Assembly (NCBI GenBank): GCA_947311845.1
Contig: CAMZMU010000027.1
Coordinates: forward strand, 78,282,825-78,346,824
Length of the DNA: 64,000 bases
DNA from: Poa pratensis
Taxonomy: Eukaryota; Streptophyta; Magnoliopsida; Poales; Poaceae
Direction: 5' to 3'
Part shown: one piece after another, positions 1-10,467 of the stretch
Layout: each line of letters starts with the position of its first letter
Position numbering within the stretch: position 1 is the first letter of the stretch
Made by a program: the position numbers and the translations under genes
Notes under the pieces: generated by a model
Database searches by the model: none
The model's input: only the letters and a program-made list of their open reading frames with translations
What the model was told of the DNA's origin: nothing

Positions 1-287
1 CGCTGTGATGTTTATTTGCAGGCCTCTTAGGCCATAATTTGGTTCTTGTTGTTTAGAACAACACACTTCGCTTCCGCATGATGTAATGTTGGGTCTGTGA
101 CCTCTGGTTGTCATTTGCTATCTTTCTCTATATAAGAGTTGAACTATATGATTTGTGTCGTAGAGTCTGTGATGTGCCAGTTGTTCCACAGTCTTGATCT
201 CTCTATTATGCTTTGATAATGTGTCCGGTGGTATCGGATAACCGGGGACACAGTATCACTGTATAGCAGTCAGGTCGGGGCGCCACA
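1..287 (+). repeat. 3' end of the 5' LTR of Tekay-1
   Basis: The first 287 bases match the last 287 bases of the 3' LTR (about 8086-8372) with only a few substitutions. The LTR ends in GGCGCCACA, immediately before the primer-binding site. The rest of this LTR lies to the left of the window. Confidence 0.93.
128..136 (+). promoter_or_regulatory. TATA-like box in Tekay-1 LTR
   Basis: CTATATAAG lies about 150 bases before the LTR end and is repeated in the 3' LTR near 8213-8221. It could be the LTR promoter, giving a short R-U5. Long Tekay LTRs may instead start transcription further upstream, so this is inference. Confidence 0.4.
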
Positions 288-290
288 AGT

Positions 291-302
291 TGGTATCAGA
301 GC
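291..302 (+). other. Primer-binding site (initiator tRNA-Met)
   Basis: TGGTATCAGAGC begins three bases after the LTR end. It is the standard plant site complementary to the 3' end of initiator tRNA-Met and would prime minus-strand DNA synthesis. The untranslated leader 303-852 between it and gag contains no recognisable gene. Confidence 0.93.
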
Positions 303-852
303 AGTACTGCCTGTAGGAAACCCTTCTACTGGTCGATGTTGAGTCTAGTGTTTGTGAAAATATTTTAACCTAAAAATGAGTTGTGAAAACCATCTTAGGA
401 TTCTTTTTACTCCTTACTGGTTACCCTCTAATCTCGGAGCAATCTTACCTCGATTTGAGTTTAAAAGTTTTGCTTCTCACCTGTTACTTCAAAATTAGGA
501 GAAACGTGGGTGGGTTCGACCTTGAGTGTTATGTGTCACGTTGCTCCCGCTGCGTTGTCAATCCCAAATCAACTCAGTGTTTCTACCGAATCAATCAATT
601 GATCCTTTCTTTGGGTTTAACCCACGGACTTGAACATAAGGTCCCGGATTGTGCCAACTAGAGTGTGTTAAGTTGTGATTTCTTAACTCTCACTAGTAGC
701 ACATGATGCTGATCTTTGACCCAAGTTCTATCTTGTTGTTTTCCTTCTCGCAAAGTATTATCGTCCCTAGTCTGTGTACTTGTGTAGACGCTAATGCTAT
801 TGTTCGACCATTCGGAGAAGGAGACTAACCGTGTCATTGTCAAATCTCCAGA

Positions 853-1824
853 ATGGCTCGAGGAGGCCGTGGTGGTCGCGGTAACCACAATGATGATGAG
901 GATGATCTGCCGCCACCACCCACAATGGCTCAAGTCTTGATGGCCATTGAGGAGAACCGTGGGCGCAATGAGCGTTTGCTTGAGCAGTTGGTGCAGCAGA
1001 ATGCACGGAGGAACGAGTGCAACACTCTCACCGAGTTCCTGCGTCGCAGCCACCCACCTTTGCTGATGCTAAGGAGCCACTGGAAGCTGATGATTGGCTT
1101 CGTGCTTTGGAGCGCAAGTTCTCCGCGCTGCATGTCCCAGTGGCTGAGCAAGTCAACTTTGCCACCTATCTCTTGGTTGGTGCTGCTGGCTGTTGGTGGG
1201 AAAGCCATGTGGCTTTGTTTCCAGCCAACCATGTCTTCACTGGGAGGAATTCCGTACTGCCTTCCGTGCGGAGTACATTCCCCAGCCATCATGGATCTGA
1301 AGAGGAGGGAGTTCCTGGATTTGCAACAGGGACGGATGGACCTCCGCACTTATGGTCGTGAGTTCAACCATCTTTCTCGTTACGCCCCAAGGGACGTGAC
1401 CAATGATGCTGACAAGCAAGAGCTGTTCCGCAAGGGTCTGAATCCGCAGCTCCGCTATGAGCTATTGCCCTTCAGGTTCCAGACCTATCAGGAGCTGTTC
1501 AATCAGGCTTTCACTCTTGAGCAAGGAAGAAAGGAACTTGAAGCTTCCAAGAGGCCCGCACATGGGGATCACCAGAGTTCCTCGGGTTCTGAGAGCAAGA
1601 AGCGCAGGGTCTTTGTTCCCTACAGCGCCGTACCTCGTGCTCCCTTCATGCCGAGGGCAGCAGGATATAGGCCACCTCCTCCGCACCCCACTACTTCGAC
1701 ACTTGGGATAGGCGGAAGTGGGTACCGTCCTATGCTACCTGCTCCACCTGGAGTCACTTGCTACACATGTGGCCAGGCTGGTCACTACTCCAGGGAGTGC
1801 CCCCAGAAGGCCCTCTCGCGATAA
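853..1824 (+). pseudogene. gag: gag polyprotein, Tekay-1 (frame-broken)
   Basis: Structural capsid/nucleocapsid protein of the retrotransposon. The start at 853 (MARGGRGG, Gly/Arg-rich, then an acidic NDDEDD stretch) is matched by the start at 48777 in the second copy. The capsid core (ADDWLRALERKF, then CWWESHVALF) is readable only in another frame between about 1050 and 1235. The original frame resumes near 1290 (MDLKRREFLDLQQGRMD). Comparison with the copy at 48.8 kb indicates three single missing bases, near 1047, 1235 and 1288, which together restore the frame. One CCHC zinc knuckle (CYTCGQAGHYSREC, 1759-1800) closes the protein. A further missing base near 1811 brings in the stop at 1822. 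Gag is broken unless these are sequencing errors. Confidence 0.88.
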
Positions 1825-1825
1825 C

Positions 1826-2508
1826 TCCTGCACGAGCCCCTGCCACTCCAACTGGCAAGGCTGGACCTATGGTGCGTGGTCGCCTGAACCACGTCTCTAT
1901 TGAAGAAGCTGAAGAGGATCCCGGCGTTCTCATGGGTGAGTTACGAATCAACGGCAATACAGCTACGGTTTGTTTGACTCTGGAGCATCGCATTCATTCA
2001 TATCCATTGCGTTTGCAAAAGAGCACAAAATACCGTTCGAGAAAATGAGACGACCTTTGGAGATCTCCACTCCTGGCGCTAAATGGCAAACCGATGGCGT
2101 TACTCCTGAGGTCCAGATTATCATAGCATCCCTGTCCTTCCCTTTCCCGTTGATAGCCTTGAGGTCGAAGGGCCTTGATGCCATACTGGGCATGGACTGG
2201 TTAGCAAGATACCATGCTAATCTCGACTGTGCTGCTAAGTCCATCACCGTGACCCACCCTTCCGGTTACGATGTGCAGTTTTGGGCTACATATTCAGGAC
2301 CTCCATCATCAGACAATCCCCTCTCCCCGGAGATCACCCTATGTTTCATGGAAGGCTTGTCCCCTCCTGAAATCCAGGACATACACGTGGTGTGTGACTT
2401 CCCGGATGTGTTCCCGGAAGAGTTACCTGGCATGCCTCCTGATCGAAGTGTGGAGTTTGTCATAGACTGCTTCCCGGTACTGCTCCAATTTCCAAGAAGC
2501 CCTACCGC
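1826..2508 (+). pseudogene. pol: pol: aspartic protease, Tekay-1 (frame-broken)
   Basis: Retropepsin-like protease that would release mature Gag and Pol proteins. The catalytic motif is FDSGASHSFIS, followed by the second conserved block AILGMDWLARYHA, which is typical of plant Ty3/gypsy proteases. The frame from 1970 runs to 2536. Near 2467 it loses the linker to reverse transcriptase through a missing base, seen by comparison with about 50403 of the second copy. Upstream of 1970 the link to gag is also out of frame. The domain is complete in content but not continuously readable. Confidence 0.85.
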
Positions 2509-3423
2509 ATGCCGGTGGAAGAGTTGGCTCTGTTGAAGGAGCAAATTGATCAGCTGTTAGCTAAGGAGTTCATCCAGCCTAGCAGTTCACCATGGGGTTG
2601 TCCGGTACTCTTTGTCAAGAAGAGGGATTCTACCGTGCCTCGTCTTGTCTCTGACTATAGACCGTTGAATGCGGTGACAATCAAGAACAAGTATCCTATT
2701 CCTCGCATCAATGATCTGTTGGATCAGTTAGCTGGTGCAAGAGTATTCTCCAAGATGGATCTGAGGTCAGGGTACCATCAAATAAAGATCAGAAAGGAGG
2801 ATATCCCAAAGACGGCATTTGTTACTCGCTATGGCTCATATGAGTATACCGTCATGTCCTTTGGTCTCACAAATGCTCCAGCTACTTTCATGAGGCTCAT
2901 GAATTCCATTTTCATGGATTATCTTGATAAGTTTGTCGTCATTTACATCGATGACATCCTCATCTATTCTAAAACCGACGAAGAGCATGATGAACACCTT
3001 CGGTTGGTTCTGACACGGCTTCGTGAACACCGTCTTTATGCCAAGTTCTCCAAGTGTGAGTTTTGGTTGGATAAACTTGTCTTCCTTGGACATGTAATAT
3101 CTGCCAATGGTGTGGAAGTCATCCCCGACAAAATTCAAGCTATTCTAGACTGGAAAACTCCAATGTCAGTCAAGGACATTCGTAGCTTTCTCGGATTGGC
3201 GGGTTACTACCGCCGATTCATCGAAGCTTTCTCCAAAATAGCCAAGGCACTGACTGACCTTCTCAAGAAGGATAAAAAGTTTGTATGGTCGGCCGAAGCT
3301 GAAGAGAGTTTCCAAACACTGAAAGCCAAGCTCACGTCCGCTCCTGTGCTTGTCCTGCCGGACACAGCAAGGATTTCGTCGTCTTCTGTGACGCCTCTCT
3401 ACAAGGCTTGGGTTGTGTATTGA
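2509..3423 (+). pseudogene. pol: pol: reverse transcriptase, Tekay-1
   Basis: RNA-directed DNA polymerase. An open stretch of about 300 codons carries the usual blocks: [38 protein letters not shown], the catalytic [10 protein letters not shown] (YIDD at 2944-2955), VFLGHVIS and [12 protein letters not shown]. All catalytic aspartates are visible. The frame is lost at about 3367, just before RNase H, where one base is missing relative to the second copy (GACACAGC versus GACACGAGC). The sequence is nearly identical to 50496-51256, so the enzyme was recently functional. Confidence 0.93.
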
Positions 3424-3730
3424 TGCAAGATGGCCATGTGGTGGCGTATGCTTCTCGCCAGTTGAAGCCGCATGAGCTCAACTACCCAACTCATGATCTA
3501 GAACTTGCCGCTGTGGTCTATGCTTTGAAGCAATGGAGACCATACTGTTTGGTAACCGTTGTGAGATCTTCTCGGATCACAAGAGTCTGAAATACCTCTT
3601 CACCCAGCCGGATTTAAATCTCAGGCAAAGGCGTTGGTTGGAGTTAATCACGGACTACAATGTGAGTCTGAACTATCAACCCGGCAAAGCAAACGTCGTG
3701 GCTGACGCGCTAAGTCGGAAGTCCTATTGC
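3408..3730 (+). pseudogene. pol: pol: RNase H, Tekay-1 (frame-broken)
   Basis: Ribonuclease H domain that would degrade the RNA strand of the RNA/DNA hybrid. Visible pieces are the block [20 protein letters not shown] (about 3445-3505) and, after a frame change near 3540, [13 protein letters not shown], then [19 protein letters not shown]. The latter is the usual chromovirus RNase H end. The first catalytic aspartate region lies in the frame-shifted part near 3385. It is split over at least two frames. Confidence 0.85.
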
Positions 3731-3739
3731 AACAATCTG

Positions 3740-5273
3740 ATGATTGAGAAAGCCCAACCCGCTCTTCATGAAGAGTTTGCCCGTTTGAACTGGAAATTGT
3801 TCCCTCCGGCTACCTTGCAAATCTGGAGATCAAAGCTACTCTTGTAGACCAGATTAAGGATGCTCAGAAGCTGGATGAGGGTATTCTGAACATCAAGAGG
3901 AACATTGCTAGTGGCAAGGCAAACTGTTTCTCAGAAGATGAATCCGGAGTTGTTTATTTTGGTGACCGTCTAGTGGTGCCAAAGAACCGGAATTTGAGGG
4001 AGCTCATTCTCCAAGAAGCTCATGAATCACCTCTCTCTATCCATCCCGGTAGTACCAAAATGTACCAAGACCTTCGGCCACAATTCTGGTGGACTCGGAT
4101 GAAGCGAGAAATCGCCAAGTATGTGGCTGAATGTGACACATGTCGACGGGTAAAAGCTGAACATCAAAGACCTGCCGGCACTCTCCGCCCTATTGCTGTC
4201 CCGGAATGGAAATGGGATGAAATTGGTATGGACTTCATCACCGGGTTTCCCCGATCCCAAAAGGGCAACAATGCAATCTGGGTAATCATTGATCGTCTTT
4301 CCAAGGTTGCTCACTTCCTACCCGTCCGTGATGAGATTCGTGCTAGTCAACTCGCGGACTTATACTTGGCTCGTATTGTTCCATTGCACGGGGTCCCTTT
4401 GAGGATCATTCTGACCGTGGAAGCATCTTTGTCTCCAAGTTCTGGCAGAGTTTCCAAACTGCTATGGGGTCCCGTCTCAACTTCAGTACCGCTTACCATC
4501 CCCAAACTGATGGTCAGACCGAAAGAGTGAACCAAGTGTTGGAAGACATGCTTAGGGCATGTGTGATCTCTTTTGGCCAGAGTTGGGAAAAGTATCTCCC
4601 TTTCGCGGAGTTCTCCTACAACAACAGCTATCAAGCTAGTCTGGGCATGGCTCCCTTTGAGGCTCTTTATGGAAGAAAATGCCGCACTCCTCTAAATTGG
4701 TCCGAGACCGGAGAGAGAGCACTCTTTGGTCCGGATGTGATCAATGAAGCTGAGGAGAAGGTTCGAATCATACGGGAAAATCTGAAGATTGCTCAGTCTA
4801 GGCAGAAGAGCTACTATGATAAGCACCATCAGGAAATCCACTATGAAATTGGTGATAAAGCTTATCTCCGCGTCTCTCCCCTTCGTGGCGTTCGCCGCTT
4901 CGGAATCAAAGGGAAATTGGCCCCTCGCTATGTTGGTCCTTTCACCGTTCTGGAAAAGCGAGGAGATCTTTCTTATAAGTTGGAGTTACCGGTCAAATTC
5001 CCAAATGTGCATGATGTGTTTCATGTCTCCCAACTTCGCCGTTGTTTCAAGGATCCTATCCATGGAGTTAATCATGAGGAGCTAGATCTACAAGAAGACC
5101 TCACTTATCGTGAGCATCCTATCCGTGTCTTGGATGAAGCTGAAAGAAAGACCCGGAACAAGACTACCAAGTTTCTCAAGATTCAGTGGTCTCACCATTC
5201 CGAGGAAGAAACGACTTGGGAACGAGAGTCTAGTCTACGTGAGGAGTATCCCGACTTCTTTCCACAATCTTAG
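3740..5273 (+). pseudogene. pol: pol: integrase with chromodomain-like C terminus, Tekay-1 (frame-broken)
   Basis: Integrase would join the DNA copy to the host genome. The HHCC zinc-binding part reads through [10 protein letters not shown] and ECDTCRRVK (about 4020-4155). The catalytic core shows the first Asp in [10 protein letters not shown]. The second Asp lies in a frame-broken stretch near 4411, and the Glu lies in [15 protein letters not shown] (about 4506). The GPF/Y-like region (PRYVGPFTVL) is followed by HVFHVSQLRR-type sequence. The C-terminal chromodomain-like block ends in REEYPDFF, with a stop at 5271. Breaks occur near 3795, 4411 and 4498. A C-terminal chromodomain is thought to steer insertion to particular chromatin; here it is complete. 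Confidence 0.9.
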
Positions 5274-5309
5274 AATCTCGGGGCGAGATTCCTGTAAGGA
5301 GGGTAGAAT
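5274..5309 (+). other. Hairpin plus polypurine tract, Tekay-1
   Basis: Directly after the pol stop codon, AATCTCG (5274-5280) pairs with CGAGATT (5284-5290) around a GGG loop. The purine tract AAGGAGGGTAGAA (5296-5308) then abuts the 3' LTR and would prime plus-strand DNA. The same arrangement recurs at 53207 and 31247. Confidence 0.85.
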
Positions 5310-6179
5310 TGTAACAGCCCAAACTTGAGAACCTGAAAACCTGTTTAAAATTTTCGCTTTGTGTTTAATTGCATCATGGCATCCATATTAAATTGATGGG
5401 CAACACACTAAATGGTTTAGCACCATTTGAAAACCACAATGCAAACTTGTTTCAACAAACTTCCAGGTAATATTTTGCACTTGCTCTAATTTACCAAAGG
5501 AGCAACATTTTGAATTTAGCAAAATGCCCTAATCCAAACCTATATGAACAAACGTGGTTCAAAACCTTTTATTTTGTCACACCAAAATTCGTGGAGCTTC
5601 TACAAGCTAAGGGGAGCCTCCCCAAATTTTGTCATATTTCTCTAAAATAAGTTAGTGCCTTAATTAAATCTAGAAAGGAGCTACTAACTTTCTTTTAAAA
5701 GGGGAAAGGACCTATCCATGTTGGAAACAAAAGTGCAGGGGGTTTTGTGTAAGTTGGAAAATAAAGAAAAAGGAGAAAACCCACAACCAGCCCACTCCCT
5801 CTCCCTCACTCTCTTCTCCATATTTTTCCTCTCCCCAAGAGCTCCAAAAGCTAACTCCCATGGCCGAGCTCGCCGCCGTTGATTGAGGAGTCCCCGAGCG
5901 AAACGAAGACCACCAATAGCTCCGCCTCGTCGTCCTCTACCACTCCACCGAAGGAATCGAGCCGGGACGCCTCGAACCAACCGTGCCGCCAAGTTCTTCG
6001 CCAACCACCGCCGGAAGCTTTCCCGGACGATTCCGGCCATCTCCGTCCATCTCCGGTCCTTCCAAGCACCCCCACGAGTTCAGGGTGAGCAAACCCTCCA
6101 AATGGACCTCTACATTTCCTCCTTTTCCCCCTAGTTCACCGAATCCCCGTAGCTCTATTTCGTTTTGGTCGCGTTGACA

Positions 6180-6420
6180 AATCCGGTGTCCAACCCGGAA
6201 ATTTCCGGAACTGAACCCGGAATCACCCGGTGCCAGACCCGGAATTGTCCGGAATCTATACCGGATTAAGAAAAACGGTACTGGACTCGACCATTTTCGC
6301 CCGGATCATACCCGGAAATGACCCAGAATTAAACCCGGTGCCAGACCCGGTATAAAACCCGGAATGACCCGGTACAAAACCCGGAATCATCCCAGAAAAT
6401 TCCGGATTTCAAACCGGATG
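6180..6420 (+). repeat. Degenerate CCGGAA-type short repeats in Tekay-1 U3
   Basis: About 240 bases are made largely of variants of ACCCGGAAT, ACCCGGT and TTCCGG in irregular order. A shorter related cluster (GGACCGGAA, CTCCGGCC) lies near 46070-46170 and 54320-54430 in Tekay-2. Such arrays in LTR U3 regions can act as enhancers; no function is shown here. Confidence 0.7.
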
Positions 6421-7591
6421 CTCTCTGAAACTTGTTTTAACACCAATTCTTTTTCCGTTGCCTTATAATTGTTGCAAGAATGTTAACCACCTAAACATTG
6501 CATCTCTCACATGATCATGTCATATCATCTACAAGTTAAATCCTAGGGTCTCAACTACGTTAATCAACAAGTAAAGATGATTCCTTACTTAACTCCACGG
6601 TGAATTCGAGGTGTGTCCCCACTACGCACCCAAACTCCGTTTAAATTGAATAGTTGAATCATCCTCCTCTCGGGGATTTAAATTGACATGTCATCATGTG
6701 TTTGTGCATTGCATTTGCTAAAGTTTGTGTGGTGATTGATTGTTCTTCCGTTGCTATGCCTCGATAGATCAAGCAGCCGGGGTTACTCCACAATACCCCG
6801 ACGATCCGTACTACCAGTACCCTGAACAAGGCAAGCGTAATCCCCCCCTGAGCATGTCTTATCCTATTTTCCGCAAATATTTTCTCCACTATAATATTGC
6901 ATGCGGTTCTAAATGTCTTTTTGCTTGGATTAGAGTATCCTATAGAATGCATTAAGATTCCGATGCCAATGCCTGTTTTCCCCTCCTATTACCATAGGTT
7001 TGCATTGTTGGCCTGATATAATTATTATGCTATGCAAGTGCTTAGCCATGCTTAGTGAATTGCCTAGTGGTACTATGGTGGTACATGCTGGAAACAGGTG
7101 TTGACTTGTGACAGCGGTGTGGATGGTGGAGGAATTGTGGTGACAGGTAATAAGATGCTTAAAGGTGGGGATGAGAGGCCACTTCGGTATGGTGGTGTTT
7201 TGTCTCGTTCTCACCGCCTAGGTGCGAGTTCTGGACCTCCTGAACCAAGACTGAGCGCGCTTCCTTTCGGTGGGGTATATGGAGCCCTCGTCGACCGACT
7301 AACTTGAGCGGGACTAGCCAGGGTCCTCTAGTTTGGCTTTCCATTTGCGTGTGCGTTGAGATGGTGGCCAAGACTGAGACGAGGATGGTGGTGTTTAGGA
7401 AAATGAGTGGCCACAGGGCGGGGTGTGTGATCCTGGCAGCCCTGTCCCCACTGATGATCCTGGGTTAGTCCTTAACAAGGTAAAGGTTGTAACCGTTCCC
7501 ACTCAGCCGGCTTTCCCCGGAAGAGAGCTACGTGTAGGCAATGAGCCGGGCGGTACCGAAGGTAAACACAGTGCACCCCTGCAGGGTTAAT

Positions 7592-7615
7592 CTTTTCGAA
7601 AAGCCGTGTCCACGG
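7592..7615 (+). other. Paired palindromes in Tekay-1 3' LTR
   Basis: CTTTTCGAAAAG (7592-7603) is a perfect 12-base palindrome, followed at once by CCGTGTCCACGG (7604-7615), a 5-bp inverted repeat around TC. Counterparts are at 55783-55806 and, with changed but still palindromic arms, at 28367-28390 and 35574-35597. Confidence 0.8.
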
Positions 7616-8783
7616 TTACGGACGACTTGGGAATGGACGCTGATCATAGAATAACGTTAACGGAATGATTAAAACTTGGGTACTAGAGGTATCAATTTCA
7701 CGAATGCAAGGTTGACTTCCTCGAGGGTGATTCGGGGAGGTGCCTTTGATTGAACAGGTACATTGATGATGGCGGTTGTTGTTGAGAAAGTGATCTCAAG
7801 AGAAAAGAGTTACTTCTTACCTTTTTTTTGAAAATATTCTGATTAGTCGATGCCATTGAGTTATGTTTTTCATAAATAAAATCAGCTTTATGCAAAACAG
7901 CCATATAACTTTGAAAGCCTCATCGAGCATATATTAGCTCTTAATCTTGCGAGTTCGTCGAACTCAACGTCGTTTGTTTTGTTTCAGAGGAGGACTTCAC
8001 CGACCTCGAAGGTGGGTTCTTTGTGGACGTCGACGAGTAGTCTGGGGTTCCCAGGTGGCAGCTTGGGACATCCCGGAACAGCTGGCGCTGTGATGTTTAT
8101 TTGCAGTCCTCTTAGGCCATAATTTGGTTCTTGTTGTTTAGAACAACACACTTCGCTTCCGCATGATGTATTGTTGGGTCTGTGACCTCTGGTTGTCATT
8201 TGCTATCTTTCTCTATATAAGAGTTGAACTATATGATTTGTGTCGTAGAGTCTGTGATGTGCCAGTTGTTCCACAGTCTTGATCTCTCTATTATGCTTTG
8301 ATAATGTGTCCGGTGGTATCGGATAACCGGGGACACAGTATCGCTGTATAGCAGTCAGGTCGGGGCGCCACAAAATAGCAGACTATTTTCAGGGGGAGCA
8401 AAGGAATGTAAAAACAGATGAATCTACTACCTTAACCATCAGCTCACCGGGAAGAACATGTGTGCTATGAGCTTTAGTTTCTAGTATTGTAATTAGGAGG
8501 AAATAACAGCCATCATCTTCAGCAGATATGGAAGCATTGTTAACAACCTCGACATTAACATTATAGCAGGAAAAAGACATTTTAAAGATTTATTTAATTG
8601 CAACAACCAAAATAATAGCATGCTGTATAGATACATCCATATGCAACCCTAAGCTCGACGTTAACGACTTTTTGGCAATCCTTTACAATTTGCACTATCT
8701 AGTTAAAGAGTTCATCATCAGTCTTTTACTCTTTTTACCTACTACCTAGACATCCAGGCATGCGTATGCTCAAATCCGATCCT

Positions 8784-8901
8784 ATAAATACAATGGCTGA
8801 CTTAGAACCTATTCATACAACCAAATCAAATGAACAGCCGGGATAAATACAATGGCTGACTTAGAATCTATTCGTACAACCAAATCAAATAAATAGCTGG
8901 G
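8784..8901. repeat. Two-copy 59-bp tandem repeat
   Basis: A unit beginning ATAAATACAATGGCTGACTT occurs at 8784 and again at 8843 with a few substitutions. Confidence 0.85.
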
Positions 8902-8957
8902 CATGCCATGTATACAGAGCATCAACAAAGCAATCGTAAACTCCCAGGAATAATTTT

Positions 8958-9296
8958 CTACTGTGTTTTCAGAGATGCTGTGTCCAATAGTTTGGGTAGA
9001 ATGTAGCATTGTGCAGGGTATACAATGTGACCTGTAGATACCATTGGAGCGCTTTCATACTCACATCTTGCAGTGATTCCATGCAAATATTCAAACTTAT
9101 CCGTGTAGACAGTGTATTTGTATAATGGCATTGATGCAATGGTTGTTTCTGGCATAACTGATCTTGGAGCTATTTCTTGAGGAACCATGATAGTCAGCTC
9201 ATCAGGTATTTCTAGTGTGCGTTGACACCATGCTATACAACTGTATCCAGATAGATCATCCATTGTGCGTGTCTCTTGGTTTATATGCAGTCGCAC
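8958..9296 (-). CDS. Hypothetical open frame, 112 codons
   Basis: I do not recognise this frame. It has fairly ordinary composition (MDDLSGYSCIAWCQ near the start, then a hydrophilic middle) and no signal peptide or membrane segment. No partner exon could be established. It could be an exon of a decayed minus-strand gene that continues from the GC-rich stretch near 12.2-12.7 kb, or it could be chance. Confidence is low. Confidence 0.2.
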   Translation of the reverse strand: MRLHINQETRTMDDLSGYSCIAWCQRTLEIPDELTIMVPQEIAPRSVMPETTIASMPLYKYTVYTDKFEYLHGITARCEYESAPMVSTGHIVYPAQCYILPKLLDTASLKTQ

Positions 9297-10450
9297 TGCA
9301 CGGGCTAGTTGTGGTCATTTTTTTCTTTTCTTCCACCTGTATGTTAATAGTAGGGTTTATAAACAGATCACAGAAGAATGAATTAGAGTAAAACGCTATT
9401 CCATTCGGATCATGGATAATGCAACTGTATTGCCAAAGTGGTTAACCATGTATATAGAATTGTTTTATTCTTTTATGTAACAATGTATCAAAATGATCTA
9501 CCGTGCCATCTATTTCACTAACTGCTGAAGGTGCAATAATTAATATCACATACATTTTGTATTTTTATGGAATAATCAGAAAAATGCAATAATTAAAGTA
9601 GACAACCAATTCAAAAACCGAACTATTAAACCATCCGGAAAAGGAATATTAAGCAGCGAAACACATGCAAGCTTGTAGATAGATTATATTAAGATTAACA
9701 CTTGGTCGTGAGATAGATCACTATATATAATGCATGTTGAAGATGAAGACACACACACCAAGTTACCAAAATATTTGTAGGAGTACAGATTTTCATCGTT
9801 TCAAGTCTCTTGGAAGCATAGGAACTATATGCTTCTGGGTGTTGCGGCATGTATTGTTATAGCAGTCTCGCACCTTTCACATGATGGCAACCCTGAAAAA
9901 CTAATCAGAATTTCACTGAATAGGGGATACATTTCTATTTCTCTACTTACAGTATGGTGAGAATATTATAGCATAATTTAATGACAATTGACAGACAGAA
10001 TGTTTTTTACCAAGTTACTGAGGCAGTATGCTGACTCCTTCCAGCTACGATAAGAGAGCAGGGATCAGTTAACGTAATAATCAGAAAAAAGGTAAAACAT
10101 CTCATATTCCGGAACAGCGGCACTATTTGTGTATTACTGCTATATATTATCATGCATGAAAATTATTGAATGTAACCGCAGGCAAACCTAAGCAACTAAC
10201 GACCGAACATTGCCAGAATCTTGTATCCATTAAAGCATGGTTCCTGGGTGTCAACCAAAGCACGGTTTTGACTATAAGGAAATTTCGCAAACAAACACAT
10301 GCTTTACTCTCTACTCAGGCATGTTGCTCAGGGTGGCAACGAAACAGCCCCTAATTTTTCCAAGTGATAAGTAACGAATAATCAAGTAGATGGAAAAAAT
10401 ACCAACATTTTGAGGCTAAGGAGAAGTGAGAAGGAAAAATATCAATGTGA

Positions 10451-10467
10451 AATATATATATATATAT
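10451..10467. repeat. (AT)n microsatellite
   Basis: An uninterrupted run of alternating A and T of about 17 bases. Confidence 0.9.

Larger units (their letters stand above)
1..8372 (+). mobile_element. Tekay-1: Ty3/gypsy chromovirus (Del/Tekay type), 5' LTR truncated by window edge
   Basis: This is a near full-length LTR retrotransposon in plus orientation. The order is 5' LTR tail, tRNA-iMet primer-binding site, gag with one zinc knuckle, protease, reverse transcriptase, RNase H, integrase, a chromodomain-like C terminus, polypurine tract and a 3' LTR of about 3.06 kb. The Tekay assignment rests on the long LTRs, the TGTAAC...CA ends, the iMet primer site and the C-terminal chromodomain-like motif (PIRVLDEAERKTRNK, then ETTWERES). 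The coding part is interrupted by several single-base frame breaks. The left target duplication lies outside the window; the five bases to the right are aaata. The remnant of the 5' LTR differs from the 3' LTR at only a few positions, so insertion looks recent. Confidence 0.92.
5310..8372 (+). repeat. 3' LTR of Tekay-1 (about 3063 bp)
   Basis: It begins TGTAACAGCCC after the polypurine tract and ends GGCGCCACA. The right half (about 6740-8372) aligns well with the LTRs of the copy at 45-56.6 kb, but the left 1.3 kb is largely different. It contains a CCGG-rich stretch, paired palindromes (7592-7615) and a TATA-like box near 8213. Open frames inside are short and show no known domain. Confidence 0.92.

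Noticed and set aside
383..661. 92-codon frame in the Tekay-1 leader as a gene
   Set aside because: The matching leader of Tekay-2 has a different, shorter frame because of indels; it is untranslated leader.
2836..3138. 100-codon minus-strand frame repeated in both Tekay copies (also at 50771-51073)
   Set aside because: It is the exact mirror of the reverse-transcriptase core, whose plus-strand motifs are unmistakable. Its conservation follows from the RT sequence.
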